A stretch of DNA of 64,000 bases from Amaranthus tricolor. Lineage: Eukaryota; Streptophyta; Magnoliopsida; Caryophyllales; Amaranthaceae. Under the pieces are notes generated by a model. The model saw only the letters and a list, made by a program, of their open reading frames with translations, did no database searches and was not told the DNA's origin. Position 1 is the first letter of the stretch. Each line of letters begins with the position of its first letter. The translations under genes were made by a program, and so were the position numbers. The DNA lies in the NCBI RefSeq assembly GCF_026212465.1, contig NC_080058.1, positions 3,621,001 to 3,685,000 of the forward strand, written 5' to 3'. Positions 10,735 to 23,261 of the stretch are shown piece after piece.

Positions 10735-13700
10735 TTATTTGACTCCAACAGATGCCATTAGATCTTCATATTCAGGATCTGTTTCCTGCTTGCTTGCAAT
10801 TCCAATGTTGCTTCCCTGTGGCTGAGCAGTAGATATAGAAGTTGGGGCAAAAGGATCATAGCTTTGTGGTCTGCCAAATGGTGCGGGACGCATAGTTGCA
10901 GGAAAATTTCCTCCTGGTCGCCGCAAAGGAGGTGCAGGAAAGCGTTGCTGAAATTGAGGTGAGTGTCCTACTGCGGGCGGGAAAGAACTGCCGACATCTG
11001 GAACAGAACTGAAGTGTCTAGGCCCCATGCGAGGATTTGGATTCGGAGATCCAAATTGGCCAGGACGTGGGCCCATTTGGTTGCCAATAGGTGGGCCGGC
11101 TAAGTTTTGTCTGACAAGCTGTGATGATGAAATTTGCAATGGAGGACGGAATGATGGCCCTTGAGGTGCAGAATGCAATGCCACTCGTGCAGGTCTTTGT
11201 GATGCAAAACGCAAACCTAGTCCAGAAAGAGACTGCGACGACGGTCCGTGTAGTCGGAGGGGTTGGAAAGTGAAGTCATTAGGACCCGGAATTGTCGGAC
11301 CTGAGGGTGTTGGACCCACATGTTTAAGAGGAGTGAAACTCGGTGGATGAGTTGAGGGATTTTGCGTCGGCCTCAATGAGGTATTTGTAGATGGACGAAG
11401 TAGCTGACCTTGAAGCGTAAGTACAATGGGCTGAACAGACATGGGAGAGGAAGACCGGATTTGTGAAGGCATAAACGATGTCAACGAACCAGGTCCTAGT
11501 TGAGAAGGAAATGCAGTAGTCGTTGAAGCTCCAACTGGTCGAGATACAATGGATCCCTGTGATGCACCTATTGGAAAGCTGCCAGAAATTAGAGATTGCT
11601 GAGCACCAGTTGGAGAAACTAGCCACCCAGGAGAGCTGGAGGTAATGGGTCGTTCAGCAAGTTGCGGAGTGGGGAACCTAGGTGAACCTGCTGGCGGAAA
11701 TGGAGGTACAGCACCGGAAAGGTTTCTGAAATGGCCAGCTTGTCCTACAGGAGAAGGCATAAACGAGCCCGACATATCTGGTGCTGATGTGGGTAATCTT
11801 GGAGGAGCACTTTGATGAGCTGAACTAAATCCAAAGGGAGCCGGAGGCCCAGGTCTAAGTAAAGGACGTGTGAGCGAGGGATTGAATGGGATAGCCATAG
11901 AGCCAGAAAGAGGTACAAACCCAGAAGTTGTGTTAGCTTGCCCAGCTGGTAACCATGCACTCTGAAATGACTGGAAAGGACCGAGAGAAGAAGTTGACAT
12001 GGGTCCTGCACCAGGTAGTAATTCTTGGTTGGCCATGGAAGTACTGCTTGTAGCTATGTCCTGAGCCCCACTTAGACCTTGAACATTATCTCCGGATGAT
12101 GACAAAGTCGTGGAGGCAGCAGATTTGACCTGGGAAACCGTACTTACTTCAGCGAGCAATCTAAAATTCAGGCTTCATATGATTCAAAAAAAAATATACA
12201 ACGAAAAAACTTTAAAATAAAAAAAAAAAAAAAAAAAAAAAAAGAGTAACCAAAACTATGAAAGCATAGAGGACATCATTGGGAACTGATTAATACCGAG
12301 TTAAGTAGCAGTTCAATCAATGCAGCTGCAGCATCAACTTTCTCATAAGTGTCTCCTGATATTTGAACATATACCTCGTCACAAGAATGTAAAAGCTCAT
12401 TTCCATCAGACGCAGTGATTTCAACCTGACAATAAAATAACAATTCAAGTACAAAACTGAAAGAACACAAGTTTGTGTAGAGAGGGCATAGCAAGGGAAA
12501 TTACCTTTTCTTTAGTCTCTGATTTTGTGCCACAAACTAGTATTCTGGTTCCAGTTTCCTACAGTTTAAGTGCATTTATAATTAGTTGAAGTCAGTTTTA
12601 AAAATAGCAAATACGAATGAGAAAATCTGCAGAATATACAAGCAGATATGCCGATGAGACGATAAGGCCAAAGCAGTACAGCCGCAGCACTAACCTTTTC
12701 CAATCTTTTTTGGGTTTCACCGTCAGAACCATATACGAGACCAAGAAAGTTGTAATCAGGATGTGCCTTTACCTACAGTGGCAGTTCATATACAAATTTT
12801 AATGAGGGACTTCAGCATAATAAAAAACCAAGAAAATGTAGACCTATAAGTAGACTGACATAGCTTGAAGATGGTGGTATTAACAGCGGTTAGCTAAAAT
12901 TACTGAAAACCTAGGATAGGTTTCAGATTGATGTTTCTCAATGAAAGAAGCTCTACACAACTCTCACAAATAATCCCCATATTTTTTTCTCTAAAATCTT
13001 TTCTATTTATAAACTAACATTCTCATCTTGTTTCTCCTAGCTATGAAAGGTTTGGAGGGTCGGATGCATGCAACCTATGTTACTCAGACTCTTTATTTTG
13101 CTTCAAGAACCCGTGTCCGATCCTTGATGCTTGGACATTGGTATGGCACAAAGAAGTTGTTTTTGATTGACACTTGGTAGCAAATATCATCCACAACTTC
13201 ACATAAATAAAAAGTGCACATATTTAATGAGCCATTTATATATAGTCTATTATAGTCCAAAATCAAAGAACTACGAATCTTTGACCCAATCGAAACAAAG
13301 GAAACTACTATTAAAAATACCACCAATACCATCCATATTGGTGCATTACAACAGGTCGTTGCACCTTGCAAGTCAAAGGGACTAAAAGGTGGAAATAAAA
13401 CAACAGAAACAACCTGTGGCTTTGTAATTAGGGACTAGACAGTGGAAATAAAACAAAAGGGCAAAAGAACACAAGCTGAAGAATATTTGAACGTACTGGT
13501 ATAGGAACTTTAGCTTCCCTCACCACAGGATGATAATCAAACGGGGCTTTGTAATTAGGATTCAGCTTCATTATTTCCCCTGCATATTAGCTCAAAATTT
13601 ATACAGGTTATGAAAAAATACGATAACAGGAGAGAGTGAAAGTCAAGCAGTAACATACCTATAGCTTCTCGTCTTTCCAGTTCCAATGTTTGCAACTTCT

Positions 13701-15699
13701 TTAAATAAAATTTTAAAAAAAATAAATAAGAGGTTATGCCATGTTTAACAGGTTAAAGCAAATAAGATACAACAGACACAGCAAAAGTAAAATAACAAGA
13801 TTTAAAGTTGGCTTGTGGATCGCATTTGTACCTTAAACTCAATCTGCATACTTGGAAGTTCGCTATCTGGACCATCTCTATCTGATTTTGAGCTTTGATT
13901 ATCACTTCCTAATGATCCTGATTTCAGTTGTTCCGTGATTTGATCCACTCGAGTCTGCCCAAAATTTTTACCACCACAGAGGTAGTAATGTCACTTAGGT
14001 CATGCCTGGATTCCACTTAAAAATTTGAGGTGTAAATAATATGGGGAAAATAATACATTATGAAATATTAAGAGAGAAATAATTTAGGGAGTATTAAAAT
14101 AACAAGTTTTGCATATTTCTCGCCAGTCCATCTGTTATCAAGAGCCACAAAGCAGCATAACTTGTTGGTACTCTTTCTCTTTTCTTCTAACAAACTCCCT
14201 CCATTTCTCCTATTCTAACCTCTGTTCTCAGCCGCATAAAAAGCTCCAAAAATGGCTTCCAATGACTCCTCCAACCATGGCTTCGATCGACCTGAGACTC
14301 TATCTAGCTTTGTCACAAACACCATCAACCATTACATTTGGAGGCGTTAGGGAAAGCATTATGACGACTTGAATGAATCCTCTAAAAATGGCTTCCTATG
14401 AGTGGCTATGCCAAGAATGGCTTCCAAAAAAACACATCCAAGAAGGCTTCCAATGACTCGTCCAGTTACGTTTTCTTTTATTTTAGGTTTTGGTTAAAAG
14501 CGTTGGATTCAGTCTTAATTACTGTTCACTAGTTTATCTAGGGGTTTTTGTTCGGTGATGGTTTTATAGATAATGATTAATGACAATGGTTGTGGCAGTT
14601 TCGTCATTGACATTGGTGGGCTAGATATTGAACCAACTATACTTTTCCAGATTAGGGGAGTAAACAATTACTCCTATAGTTTTTTCTATTCTTTTTGGAG
14701 GTGTTTGGTACGAGTAAAAAAAATGAAAAGGAAGGGGAAAGTATAAACAAGAGTAAGGGTAATGATAAGTGTTATGATTAATAATTGTTAATGGTATGGT
14801 ACAAGAAGGGGTAAGCGAATCAAAGAAAGAGAGGTGAGGTGGCACATATATTTCTATGACTGCTACTGTAGAGGCTGAGGGAGACGGAGATGATTGAAGA
14901 GGATAAAGAATAAATTTGTTACTCCACTTCTAGTGTGCTAACAAAGTAATCGAATCTATTATCCCCATATAATGGATTCGCTTATCCCTTGATGCTAAAC
15001 AAACAAGTTCAAACAGCAATGGTTACTTATTACTGTTACCGATTGTAAACATCTGAAAACCAAACAGCCCCTTAGTATCAATCCAAACTCTTGTAAATTT
15101 TAGAATTTTTTCACTTAGTTTTTCCACCCCTTTTACTTTCAAATCCAGGCAGTCACTTAGTGATACCTGGATTGAGAAGCTTCCATGTGAACAGTCACAT
15201 GGACGAGATAGACATTATAGCACCAAGAAAGGATGTGGAATTCTTATGGCATCATCTGCTACTGCTAGAGTCCCTTCTCTTCCACAACTTGGTGCTATAA
15301 ATATCTTCAACCCATCTCTAAGACTTAAGATATTTGTTCAAATCATTATACAATGCAAATTAATTTTACAAAATCCGAATGCAAAATCCAAAGGGGGGCT
15401 TGTGGGGTAGTTCTTATGATTCAGAAACAAATCATGAAAAGAATGAAACCAATAACAGCATGAACAGTTATGGAAGCCTAGTTCGATACCTGATACGCTA
15501 AAACTCTTCCCTTCTTAACAGAAGCATCCTGACTAAGATCAGGACCCCACTTTGTCTTCCTCTGCAGCTGTCTACCACTTTCTTCAGTCACAGCATCATT
15601 GCTCTCGGACTTTTTACTACCTTTGAAAATGGGAACTAGTGAACCTGAAAATTTGTTTTTAGGAATAACAAAACCTGCCTTCCCCTTGAGCATAGACAT
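10735..15699 (-). CDS. SF1/branchpoint-binding-like KH-domain RNA-binding protein, 702 aa
   Basis: The exons in transcript order are 15490-15699, 13832-13954, 13659-13695, 13497-13579, 12695-12772, 12505-12558, 12297-12425 and 10735-12129. All phases agree and the stop is TAA. The N-terminus has KTKWGPDLSQD and a region (about 65-150) like the helix-hairpin domain of splicing factor 1, including ELERREAIGEIMKLNP and YKAPFDY. A single KH domain follows (about 152-240). Its GxxG loop is GSDG (166-169), where SF1 proteins usually have GPRG. The C-terminal 464 residues, encoded by one exon, are Pro/Gly/Ser-rich with many PG, PP and QF motifs. No CCHC zinc knuckle or RRM is visible, unlike canonical plant SF1. 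A role in pre-mRNA binding is inferred. For the last exon I chose the acceptor at CCCAG before 12129, because the alternative near 12160 breaks the frame. Confidence 0.88.
12842..13033. other. Intron segment, nothing recognised
   Basis: This is part of the 724-bp KH-gene intron between the exons ending at 13497 and starting at 12772, just left of the SINE copy. Confidence 0.4.
13034..13222 (+). mobile_element. Au-like tRNA-derived SINE, copy 1
   Basis: GGTTTGGAGGGTCGGATGCA and GCAACC are followed by a divergent middle, then GATTGACACTTGGTAGCAAA and ACTTCACATAAATAA. The GGGTCGGATGTACGCAACC block is characteristic of Au-type plant SINEs. The copy sits in a KH-gene intron, antisense to that gene. 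Related copies are at 19.7, 28.2, 29.5 and 36.2 kb. Confidence 0.7.
14696..15073. mobile_element. MITE-like element in KH-gene intron
   Basis: The left end GGAGGTGTTTGGTACGAG and the reverse complement of the right end, AAGGGGCTGTTTGGTTTTC, form short inverted repeats of the GGnnTGTTTGGT type common in plant hAT or Harbinger MITEs. The interior is non-coding. No convincing target duplication was found. Confidence 0.5.
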
Positions 15700-16505
15700 T
15701 GTTATGCCAGCTTCTGAAGAAGATGGAGAAGATACAGTAGCAGCTTGTAAACCCTGGGTGTCAAAAACAATTTAGTCAACCTTTGTAGTCATGTTATTTC
15801 CAACACCATTCTTTTAAGTATCAACGAACATGAGTCATGCTGCAGTTTTGAATAAGATAATACCCAATTAAGAAACCCATATCAAACAGAGCACAACGCC
15901 CTCTTGCATCAGAAAGGATGAGACTTTCCAAACCCAAAATTTTGGGGGTTTCACTCAGCTACATTGTACTTATATGTAAACCTTATTGAATAAAATGTGC
16001 ATCAACATATGAAAGCCTGATTGATTAATACATAATCTGAATTTACACGGATAACATTGCACCAACCCCCCACACACACAAAAAAAAAGGATAGGATAAA
16101 CTTAAAAGCCAACAAGCCAACAACTATATGTAACATCACCGCCTACATCTTTTGTCACTATTAATCTATGTTTACAATACTAAGGTATGGGAATCTAATA
16201 TTTTTAAACATTATGCAATTGTACACAATCTCCTTCACAGTAAACTCTTACACTCCTAAGACTAATATTTTTAAACATTATGCTTAGAAAGATAACAAGT
16301 CTAACATCAAAATGGGAATCTAATGTTATTCGAAACGGAAGGTCCAATAGTCCAACAAATAACTTGGTTGGATGTCAACGCCTTTCAGTGATGCTTTTTA
16401 GATTCATGCACATAAAGCACTCTTAACAAAGAACCTCTATTGAATAAGTAAATCTAACATGTAGGTTGATTGCACTATCCCAAGTCCTACGCTCATTTTT
16501 CCCTT

Positions 16506-16768
16506 CAAACATCGGATCATAGGTCCAACTGTAAGGTCACCTCTCAAGTATGGACACTGTAACCTTACTGTATGTGGCACCAGAAAATGCCTAGCCAAGG
16601 TAACAATGCTAGAACTTAAGAAAATACAGACAAACATCGGATTATAAGTCCAATTGTAAGGTCACCTCTCAAGTATAGACACTGTACCCTTACTGTATGT
16701 GGCAGTTGGCACCAGAAAAATGTCAAGCCAAGGTAACAATGCTAGAACTTAAGCAAAAGCAGACAAAC
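16506..16768. repeat. Two-copy tandem duplication, 125-bp period, in KH-gene intron
   Basis: CAAACATCGGATCATAGGTC at 16506 recurs as CAAACATCGGATTATAAGTC at 16631. Both are followed by AAGGTCACCTCTCAAGTAT, ACACTGTA, TTACTGTATGTGGCA and AACAATGCTAGAACTTAAG. The second copy has a small insertion. Confidence 0.92.
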
Positions 16769-17680
16769 CTATAATAATATTTTAAGATTCTAGCAGCTAG
16801 CAAAGCCCTGCTTCTTTGCCTACACTTAACATGTATAAGTATCCAGCAATGTTACTCAAAACTCCTAAACCTGTTCTAAGCATATGGGTTGGAGATTTCT
16901 GTAATCTAAACATAGTGTAAAAACAAGGTCGCATAGCATATCGACCATGTTGTATAAGTTTTCAAATTTACTGAACAGATACTACCCACAATGTTAAGGT
17001 GTAAAAACCCGCATTTAAAGCAAAGTTCAAGGGATATCTCATGATTTTGTCACCTTGTCATTACAACAATCGTGACTGATGCCACATTTTAGTGGTATGA
17101 GTGTACCCACATCTAATTGTGGAAACTCCAACAACAAATACTTAAAGTGAAATCAAGAAACTGATTACCACAACTTTCAGGAGAAATAAACCAATCGAAA
17201 TTTTGATCTAATACTATCAAACAATAATGCTTTCTAACTATGTACACCAAATGTTAAAACCACACAAATCTTAAACTAAAGAACTACCAAGAGCTCTCAA
17301 TTACCCAATTAAGGATCCCTAATTTATCACACCACAAGTGTAGAACTACAAACAATTTCCCCATCGCAAATAAACACGTTCAGAAACGGACATTAATCAC
17401 TACCCAAAAAGTGACTGCTGAACTAAGCTCGAACTCCAAATCGTTGAACTAATTTGACTATCACCAGAAAACACCCATACCCCTGTAAAATCAGTATATC
17501 ACTGGTAGGTACTACCCACCAATAAAAACCCTAAAAAGATAGCAAAAACAAAGACATACGCATGGTAAATTAGAAAATTTTCGACAGAAAGATACATATG
17601 AAGGACAAATCTGACAGAAATTAACCAAAAAAGACCAGAAAAAAGGTGTTAATTGAATCAAATTTTTGTAAAGAACTGAC

Positions 17681-17860
17681 CTTGGATATGCCCAAAAACA
17701 CGATTAGCTTGAAGATAATAGGGTTGACTTGCAAAACGAGTTCATGAACAAAACCAGTTGTTGTAGATTATTGGGGCTAATTGAAGGAGGAGTTCCGCAG
17801 GATTCAAGAATGAAGAAAATCAAGAGAATAGAAGAGTTTTGAGGTTTAAAGGAAGGAGGT
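17681..17860 (-). other. Non-coding first exon (5' UTR) of the KH gene
   Basis: On the minus strand the sequence ends GGGCATATCCAAG followed by donor GTCAGT. The coding exon at 15699 is preceded by an in-frame open stretch back to an acceptor CCCAG near 15754, so a leader exon is expected. The upstream edge is approximate. Confidence 0.6.
17704..17745 (-). promoter_or_regulatory. Upstream ORF of 13 codons in the KH-gene leader
   Basis: It is the only ATG seen in the leader exon. It encodes MNSFCKSTLLSSS followed by TAA, ending before the leader's splice donor. It could lower translation of the main ORF. This is inferred, since the transcription start is unknown. Confidence 0.45.
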
Positions 17861-17971
17861 ATTCTTTTTTTTTTTTTTTACTAAAAACAATTTATGTTTG
17901 GATAAATTAACAAAACTACCCCTATAATTAATATACAACTCTTCTAAGTTTTAGATTTTTTAAATACAAGA

Positions 17972-18110
17972 CAATCCCATCATGAGCCTATTTTTAAAAT
18001 TGATCACTTTAAATTTGGTAGGTGATCATTTTAATACGTTAAATATACATGAGTCGGTCCTGTAAGGATGATTCCACCATGAAACTGTTTCAATTAAGAA
18101 TTTTTACTTT
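17972..18110. repeat. Fragment of a GAGACGGTCTCAT-type MITE
   Basis: ACAATCCCATCATGAG, GATCACTTTAAA and GTGATCATTTTAA near the left, and TCGGTCCTG...CCACCATGAAACTG at the right, resemble the element at 36.78-36.95 kb. It lies just upstream of the KH-gene leader exon. Confidence 0.4.
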
Positions 18111-19180
18111 AAATTTAGGTAAAAATAAGATTGTATCAATTAATTTTTACAAATTCTTAAATTATCAAGTGAATTAATAAATCAGTTTCAAAAAGTAATC
18201 AAAGCAAAATTGTGCCAAAGTGTTATGAAATTAAATTTTTTTCTCATACTAATTAAAATTTTCAAGTAATCTTCATTTATTTTCCATTTAAATATAGTTT
18301 TTTCTTTTAATTTAAACTAAGTTTTTTTCATTATACCAATATGGTAAATTCCGTCAAAATATGATAAATGAGTTCAATCACAAGCAATAGTTGTAAAAAA
18401 TAAGACCAAATAAAAGACACCCTTAGTCTTAGGCCCTTAGGCCTTAACCCCACCAAATTAACTAAAATGAATAAATTATCAATTATTTGTTGTCACCATT
18501 GTATATTAACTTACTATTTTGATTTTATCTCACCATAAAACGGTCTCATTTAAAATGCATTGTTTTCTAAAAGTCTGAAAATTTTAACTAAAATTTATAT
18601 ATTTTATAATATAACACCATTACATCACATTCTATCTCCATATCTCACAATCTAAAAAATACTAAGCACTTGGTAAAACTAGAAGTACTATTACTATAAA
18701 ACTGTTAAGGGGTAATAAAAAAACCATTTTTATGAGAAACTAAACCAACCTAGTGGTAACTTTTGTGAAAATTATAATTCTTAGTTTGCTTAGAACGTAG
18801 AAAATCAAAATAAATGAAAAAGTAAAATTCATATAGACGACCATTGACATTGACACTAAAATATTGATTCACGTAAGATGTAATCAATTCCAATTCTAAT
18901 CCAAACAGGATTTAAAAGTAAGAATCGTCATCATACCTAATATATCCGCTCATATAAAAAAGAAGTATGAATTGTAATAGATGTAAATTGTAACAAGTAA
19001 TAATATGCTAATGTCTGAACTGTATCTCAAAGAGTATAATCAAAAACTAGATAGAAGTAGCTGCCCTATTGCAAGGAACTAAGAAGATTTTTCTGAAATT
19101 ACAAGATACAAAGTGTTGCACAAATTTGATAAGAGTTTAATTTAAGGCGCATAAATTTCTATGATACACCTAATTCATTA
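18111..19180. other. AT-rich spacer between the KH and PIGV genes
   Basis: It contains the 3' UTR of PIGV at its right end and presumably the KH-gene promoter at its left. No other gene or structured repeat was recognised. Confidence 0.6.
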
Positions 19181-22100
19181 TCAAGTAAATGGATAGAAGT
19201 TTGAAAAAAGAAGACTTCCGAGAAGGATGTAGCAGGCGGCATACGCCCATATTAAGAAGGCCCATCTCCGACTCTTTCCGGCAGATTTCATCAGGTCAGA
19301 GGCAAACCAGTACACAGGAGGGCTAGCAGACAAGAATCGAGTTGCAACCTGCATATTGTTAAAACATTACAATCGAACTATGAAGATGAATGACATGCCG
19401 TAACCTTGAATGATTGGAAATTAAATTACTTAAATTTAAACTAATCTTTATGCTTGTCACCTGAACGTGCATAACAAAGAAGGCCATGGCTGTCATGAAG
19501 CTCAAGTGATAAATGAAAGGAAGCACATCTGCCGAATAATATCCAGCCTTGACTGAGACCTGACTTTCTGAAGGGCTTAAAGATGTCACCTGTGTCTTGG
19601 ACTTTTGCCGTTGCCTCAAATTTACAGCATCTGTAACATATTGGAATGGTCGATCATGAACGGGGCAAAATTTATATTTCCTAACCAAAAAGTTCCAGCT
19701 GGTTTATTGAATCATGTGTGCTTCTTATTTATGTGAAGTTACAGATGATAATTGCTACCTAGGGTCAATCGAAAACAACATTTTTATTATCACTAACAAG
19801 GGTCTGGTTGCATTCATCCGACCCCTTAAACCCGCTTAGGTGGGAGCCACTTAATGATATTGGAGTAACATAATGGAATGTTGTAAAGCAAGCAGTTTTC
19901 AGAGAACAAGAGCTGATGAACTTGATTAGATATAAACATTCAAATAAAGCATTGAAATATTATATTCAGCGATCTGGAAAGCAATAGCAGAGAATTTATA
20001 ATACCTTGCCTAGTCACATAGAGATGATCGTCGCTCAGTGGCTCCTCCCTTCCGGAAGGTTGGAAAGCTGGCGAATATTTTTTCTTTAAATCAGCTCCAA
20101 GACCAAGTGAAAAGAAGCTCTTTGGATTAACTTTCGAGTAAGAAAGGATTGAGCAGAATGCCAAAGACAGAACAGGAGATGCCAGCAGAAAGTTGGGTAT
20201 CTGCTTAAATTGGAAGTACCGCAAGAAGCCAACACCCCTGAAATAAGGAGATATGCATACCAGTTAAGGTGCGAAACTAAATTATAAACCTTGAACATAA
20301 TATGAATCTAGGTGCAAAGCTATCATTCAAAGTTCAAACAAAGAATTCAGTCTTACATACATTATTGTGATAATAAGTTTAATCTATGACTTCCGTAGAT
20401 ACTCAGAAAGTTATATAGAATACAACTATTATGTGGATCATACAAAGAATCATTATAATCTTAAAAAAAAACTGGAAATATAGATTCAGAGAGTTGAGTA
20501 AACGAAGATCAGTGAAAAATGGTTGCAAAAGGAGATAGCATACCAATAATGACTTTGTATAAAGCCATACAATAAAGGAACCTTGGCTTTGCACCAAGGC
20601 CTCATCTCATCAGGATTGCGTCCATGACAGATATTGTAGTAGCCATATGCTTGAAACGCTAAAAAGGGAATGAAGATACAGATACATCGCAAAGCTCCAG
20701 CTAAAAGAACTTGCAGAACCAACTGAAAACAACGGAATGAACAAAAGTAATTAGGGTATCCCATCATAAACTCTTTATTCTGCAGTCTGCAGGATTTAAA
20801 CGAGATAGTAAACAGTAGGCATATAGCAAATGCTTACATAAGCGCGCTTCTTCACATACATGGCATAATAAGACAGGTGAAGGGCATTAAAACCATAATA
20901 CCCAGCATTAACCACTCCGTTTGACCTCGATAAACCAGAAAGAGCAAACAATACAACAGAAAAATTGTTTGCCCCGGACATCAAGAGGTATGTGCCTCCA
21001 ATGGATAATAGAGCATACAAGCTTTCTGTATAACTGCATATCAAAATAAAGTGAGAAAAGATAAGATGGATTAATATGTAGAACTGTTGAAGCATAACTT
21101 CTTAATCAACATCAGTTAAATTAATAAATGAAACGTAAGCTTACAACTGACAGGCAGTGAAATTTACATTGATGAGTAAAATATGGAAGCTGGATTGAAG
21201 CAAAACAAGATGGATGCTCGCAATGCAGCATCTGGATCCTTTAAAATGACAACTGAAAGCCTGACAGGAAACCACATGACACAAAACATGAATAACATAT
21301 AGAAGAAAGAACTTGTATCATTAAACCCATTAATTATGATAGCTACTTATTCCAGCCCATTGCCCAAGGCCAAGACTAATTCTACTAAAACGACAGTCAC
21401 ATGTTCACAACTCATCCACCGAAAGACTTACTTTCCAAACAAAAATAGGTTCTCTATAAACTGCAGAAGCAATGCTCTGGTCACGCAAAGCAATACCATT
21501 GTTCATTGCCTTTTGAGCTAACAATACTTTGCTTAGGGGGTTTCACCAACCCAAACACAGCTTAAATCAATCACAACACTAAATCGATCAATTACCCCGA
21601 AAAAAAATTATTTGAAGTGTTCATTTCATTTAATTCAAATATGGAGAAAATGACAGCATTTACAGTAATCTTAAGCTAATAAGCTACAAAATGAGTAATC
21701 AAGGAAATAGAATACCTGTAAAAATAGAGCGCAGCAAGTACAAAAGCAACATTGCTGATCACATAACCTGATAAACCCAGCACAGCTCTAAACCCAATTA
21801 TCGGAATCAACGGCCAAAAAACTATCTTGAACGCCCCAAGCATTGAAGGGAAAAGAAAAGAGAGTAAATTAGATAAACATTCAGATATTTTTGCTCTATC
21901 GCTCTAAACGGAAGTATCAATGATCATACATATATATTCATACTTACATATCAGGTACACAAAACAGTGCATAAATCACATCTACCCAATAGGCAATACA
22001 GATATATGATTGGTCACCAAAAATGATTAAAAGAACAAATGTATCATTTTTCCATGGAATTTACAATAACAAGCTTTAAAAGACCTAAATCAACCTTCAA

Positions 22101-22674
22101 TTAATCATCTAATCAACAAGCAATGCTAAATCCTAGGCCTAGGCAATGACCCGCTGTCGCTTGATTAAAAACCCTATTAAATACTAAACTGGGTAAGATA
22201 TACTCGTAATTGCAGCACATATACAGTGATGATTGTTCCAACCACACTATTCTTAATATCCTGGATTCGCCGGTAAAACGATAAATTGAAGGTCAATGAA
22301 TACAGAGAGGAACATAAATTTAGAACAAAAACGATAAAGAAAAGTTCAAAACCTGAATTCGAAAGAAGGAAAATGAGAATAGGCAAAAGAGGGAAAAAGG
22401 CGTAAGTCTGCTCGTACTCGTAGCCACATTGAGCAATTCGAACGAAGTAAACAGAATCCCAAACAATACTATCTTCAATGGCGGATGAAATGGAAGGTAA
22501 TAAAATTGGGGGTTTTGTAGATTGAGAAGAATAGGAAAGACAATTAGGGTTTATGGATGCAGAAGTATCATAAGGGTTAAGGAGTGATCTCCATAGAATA
22601 ATTAGGGTTATGAGAAGAATTCTTGATGAAATAGCATATTTAAGGATTTTTCTTGTGTTGTTTGTCTCTTGCAT
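19181..22674 (-). CDS. PIGV: GPI mannosyltransferase 2 (PIG-V), 8 exons, 488 aa
   Basis: Exons in order are 22353-22674, 21716-21821, 21168-21260, 20838-21033, 20544-20722, 20005-20237, 19461-19630 and 19181-19348. All junctions keep frame and total 489 codons including TGA. PIG-V adds the second mannose to the GPI core on the lumenal side of the ER, using dolichol-phosphate-mannose. Family signatures seen are VWDSVYFVRIAQCGY (71-85), FFPLLP, an FNPASIFYS block, the cytosol/lumen loop with CHGRNPDEMRPWC, and a hydrophobic C-terminus. Many hydrophobic segments fit a polytopic membrane protein. The length matches what I recall for plant PIG-V (about 490 aa). Exon 2 must start at TTTTTTGGCC (21821) to keep phase. 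Nothing appears broken. Confidence 0.95.
19712..19856 (-). mobile_element. Au-like SINE, copy in PIGV intron
   Basis: The reverse complement reads GGTCGGATGAATGCAACC, then GACCCTAGGTAGCAATT and AACTTCACATAAATAAGAAG. It is in the same orientation as the PIGV gene. Confidence 0.7.
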
Positions 22675-23261
22675 TGGAATGGAGATTACAGTGCAGAAAT
22701 CAAAGATGGGACCTTAACTACAAATTCTTCATGGGATAATAATGGTGGAATTGTGAGTTGTGGAAGAAGGTTTCAATGGTTTGACTCTTTGGTTGTTTAG
22801 TGATTTCCCTCTTCATTGATAATTCAATATTTTTTGAGTTTCAAAATTTTGATAATTTTAAGTTTTTACGAATTAAATAAAATTAAACTTTATTATACTT
22901 TAATTTATAAATTAAAAACTAATTATGAATTAATAGTCATAAATGAAGTACATTATCTTGTTGTAATATTAATAAAAAGACGTACATATAATCAGTCTAA
23001 TGTTAGACTTTTTTCTTTCAATTTTTTGGAGGTAATCAATTCCGTGATTTTTATTAGGTTTTCTTGTTGCTCCATACGAAGCTTCAAGTGAAGATAATGT
23101 TAGAATTTAGAAAGTCAACGGTTATTTGGTTAGGATAAATTAATTTTGAATCGCTTTAAAATTTTTGAATTGAAATGAATTAATGAACTAAATAAATACC
23201 TCTAGTCAAATCAAAGATAAAAATCAAGTATTTGGGATCGATTATCATAGCAATGGAGAGA
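22675..23261. other. PIGV upstream region, no other gene
   Basis: This is AT-rich sequence that must hold the PIGV promoter and 5' UTR. No clear motif was seen. Confidence 0.5.

Noticed and set aside
11324..12011. Alternative-frame minus-strand ORFs within the last KH exon
   Set aside because: They overlap the long Pro-rich coding exon in another frame and show no independent motif.
12130..12159. TTG-initiated start of the last KH-gene ORF
   Set aside because: It is an exon continuing from the KH domain, with an in-frame acceptor at 12129, not a separate gene.
20086..20298. Short overlapping minus-strand ORFs within PIGV introns and exons
   Set aside because: They are explained by the spliced PIGV frame or are read in other phases.
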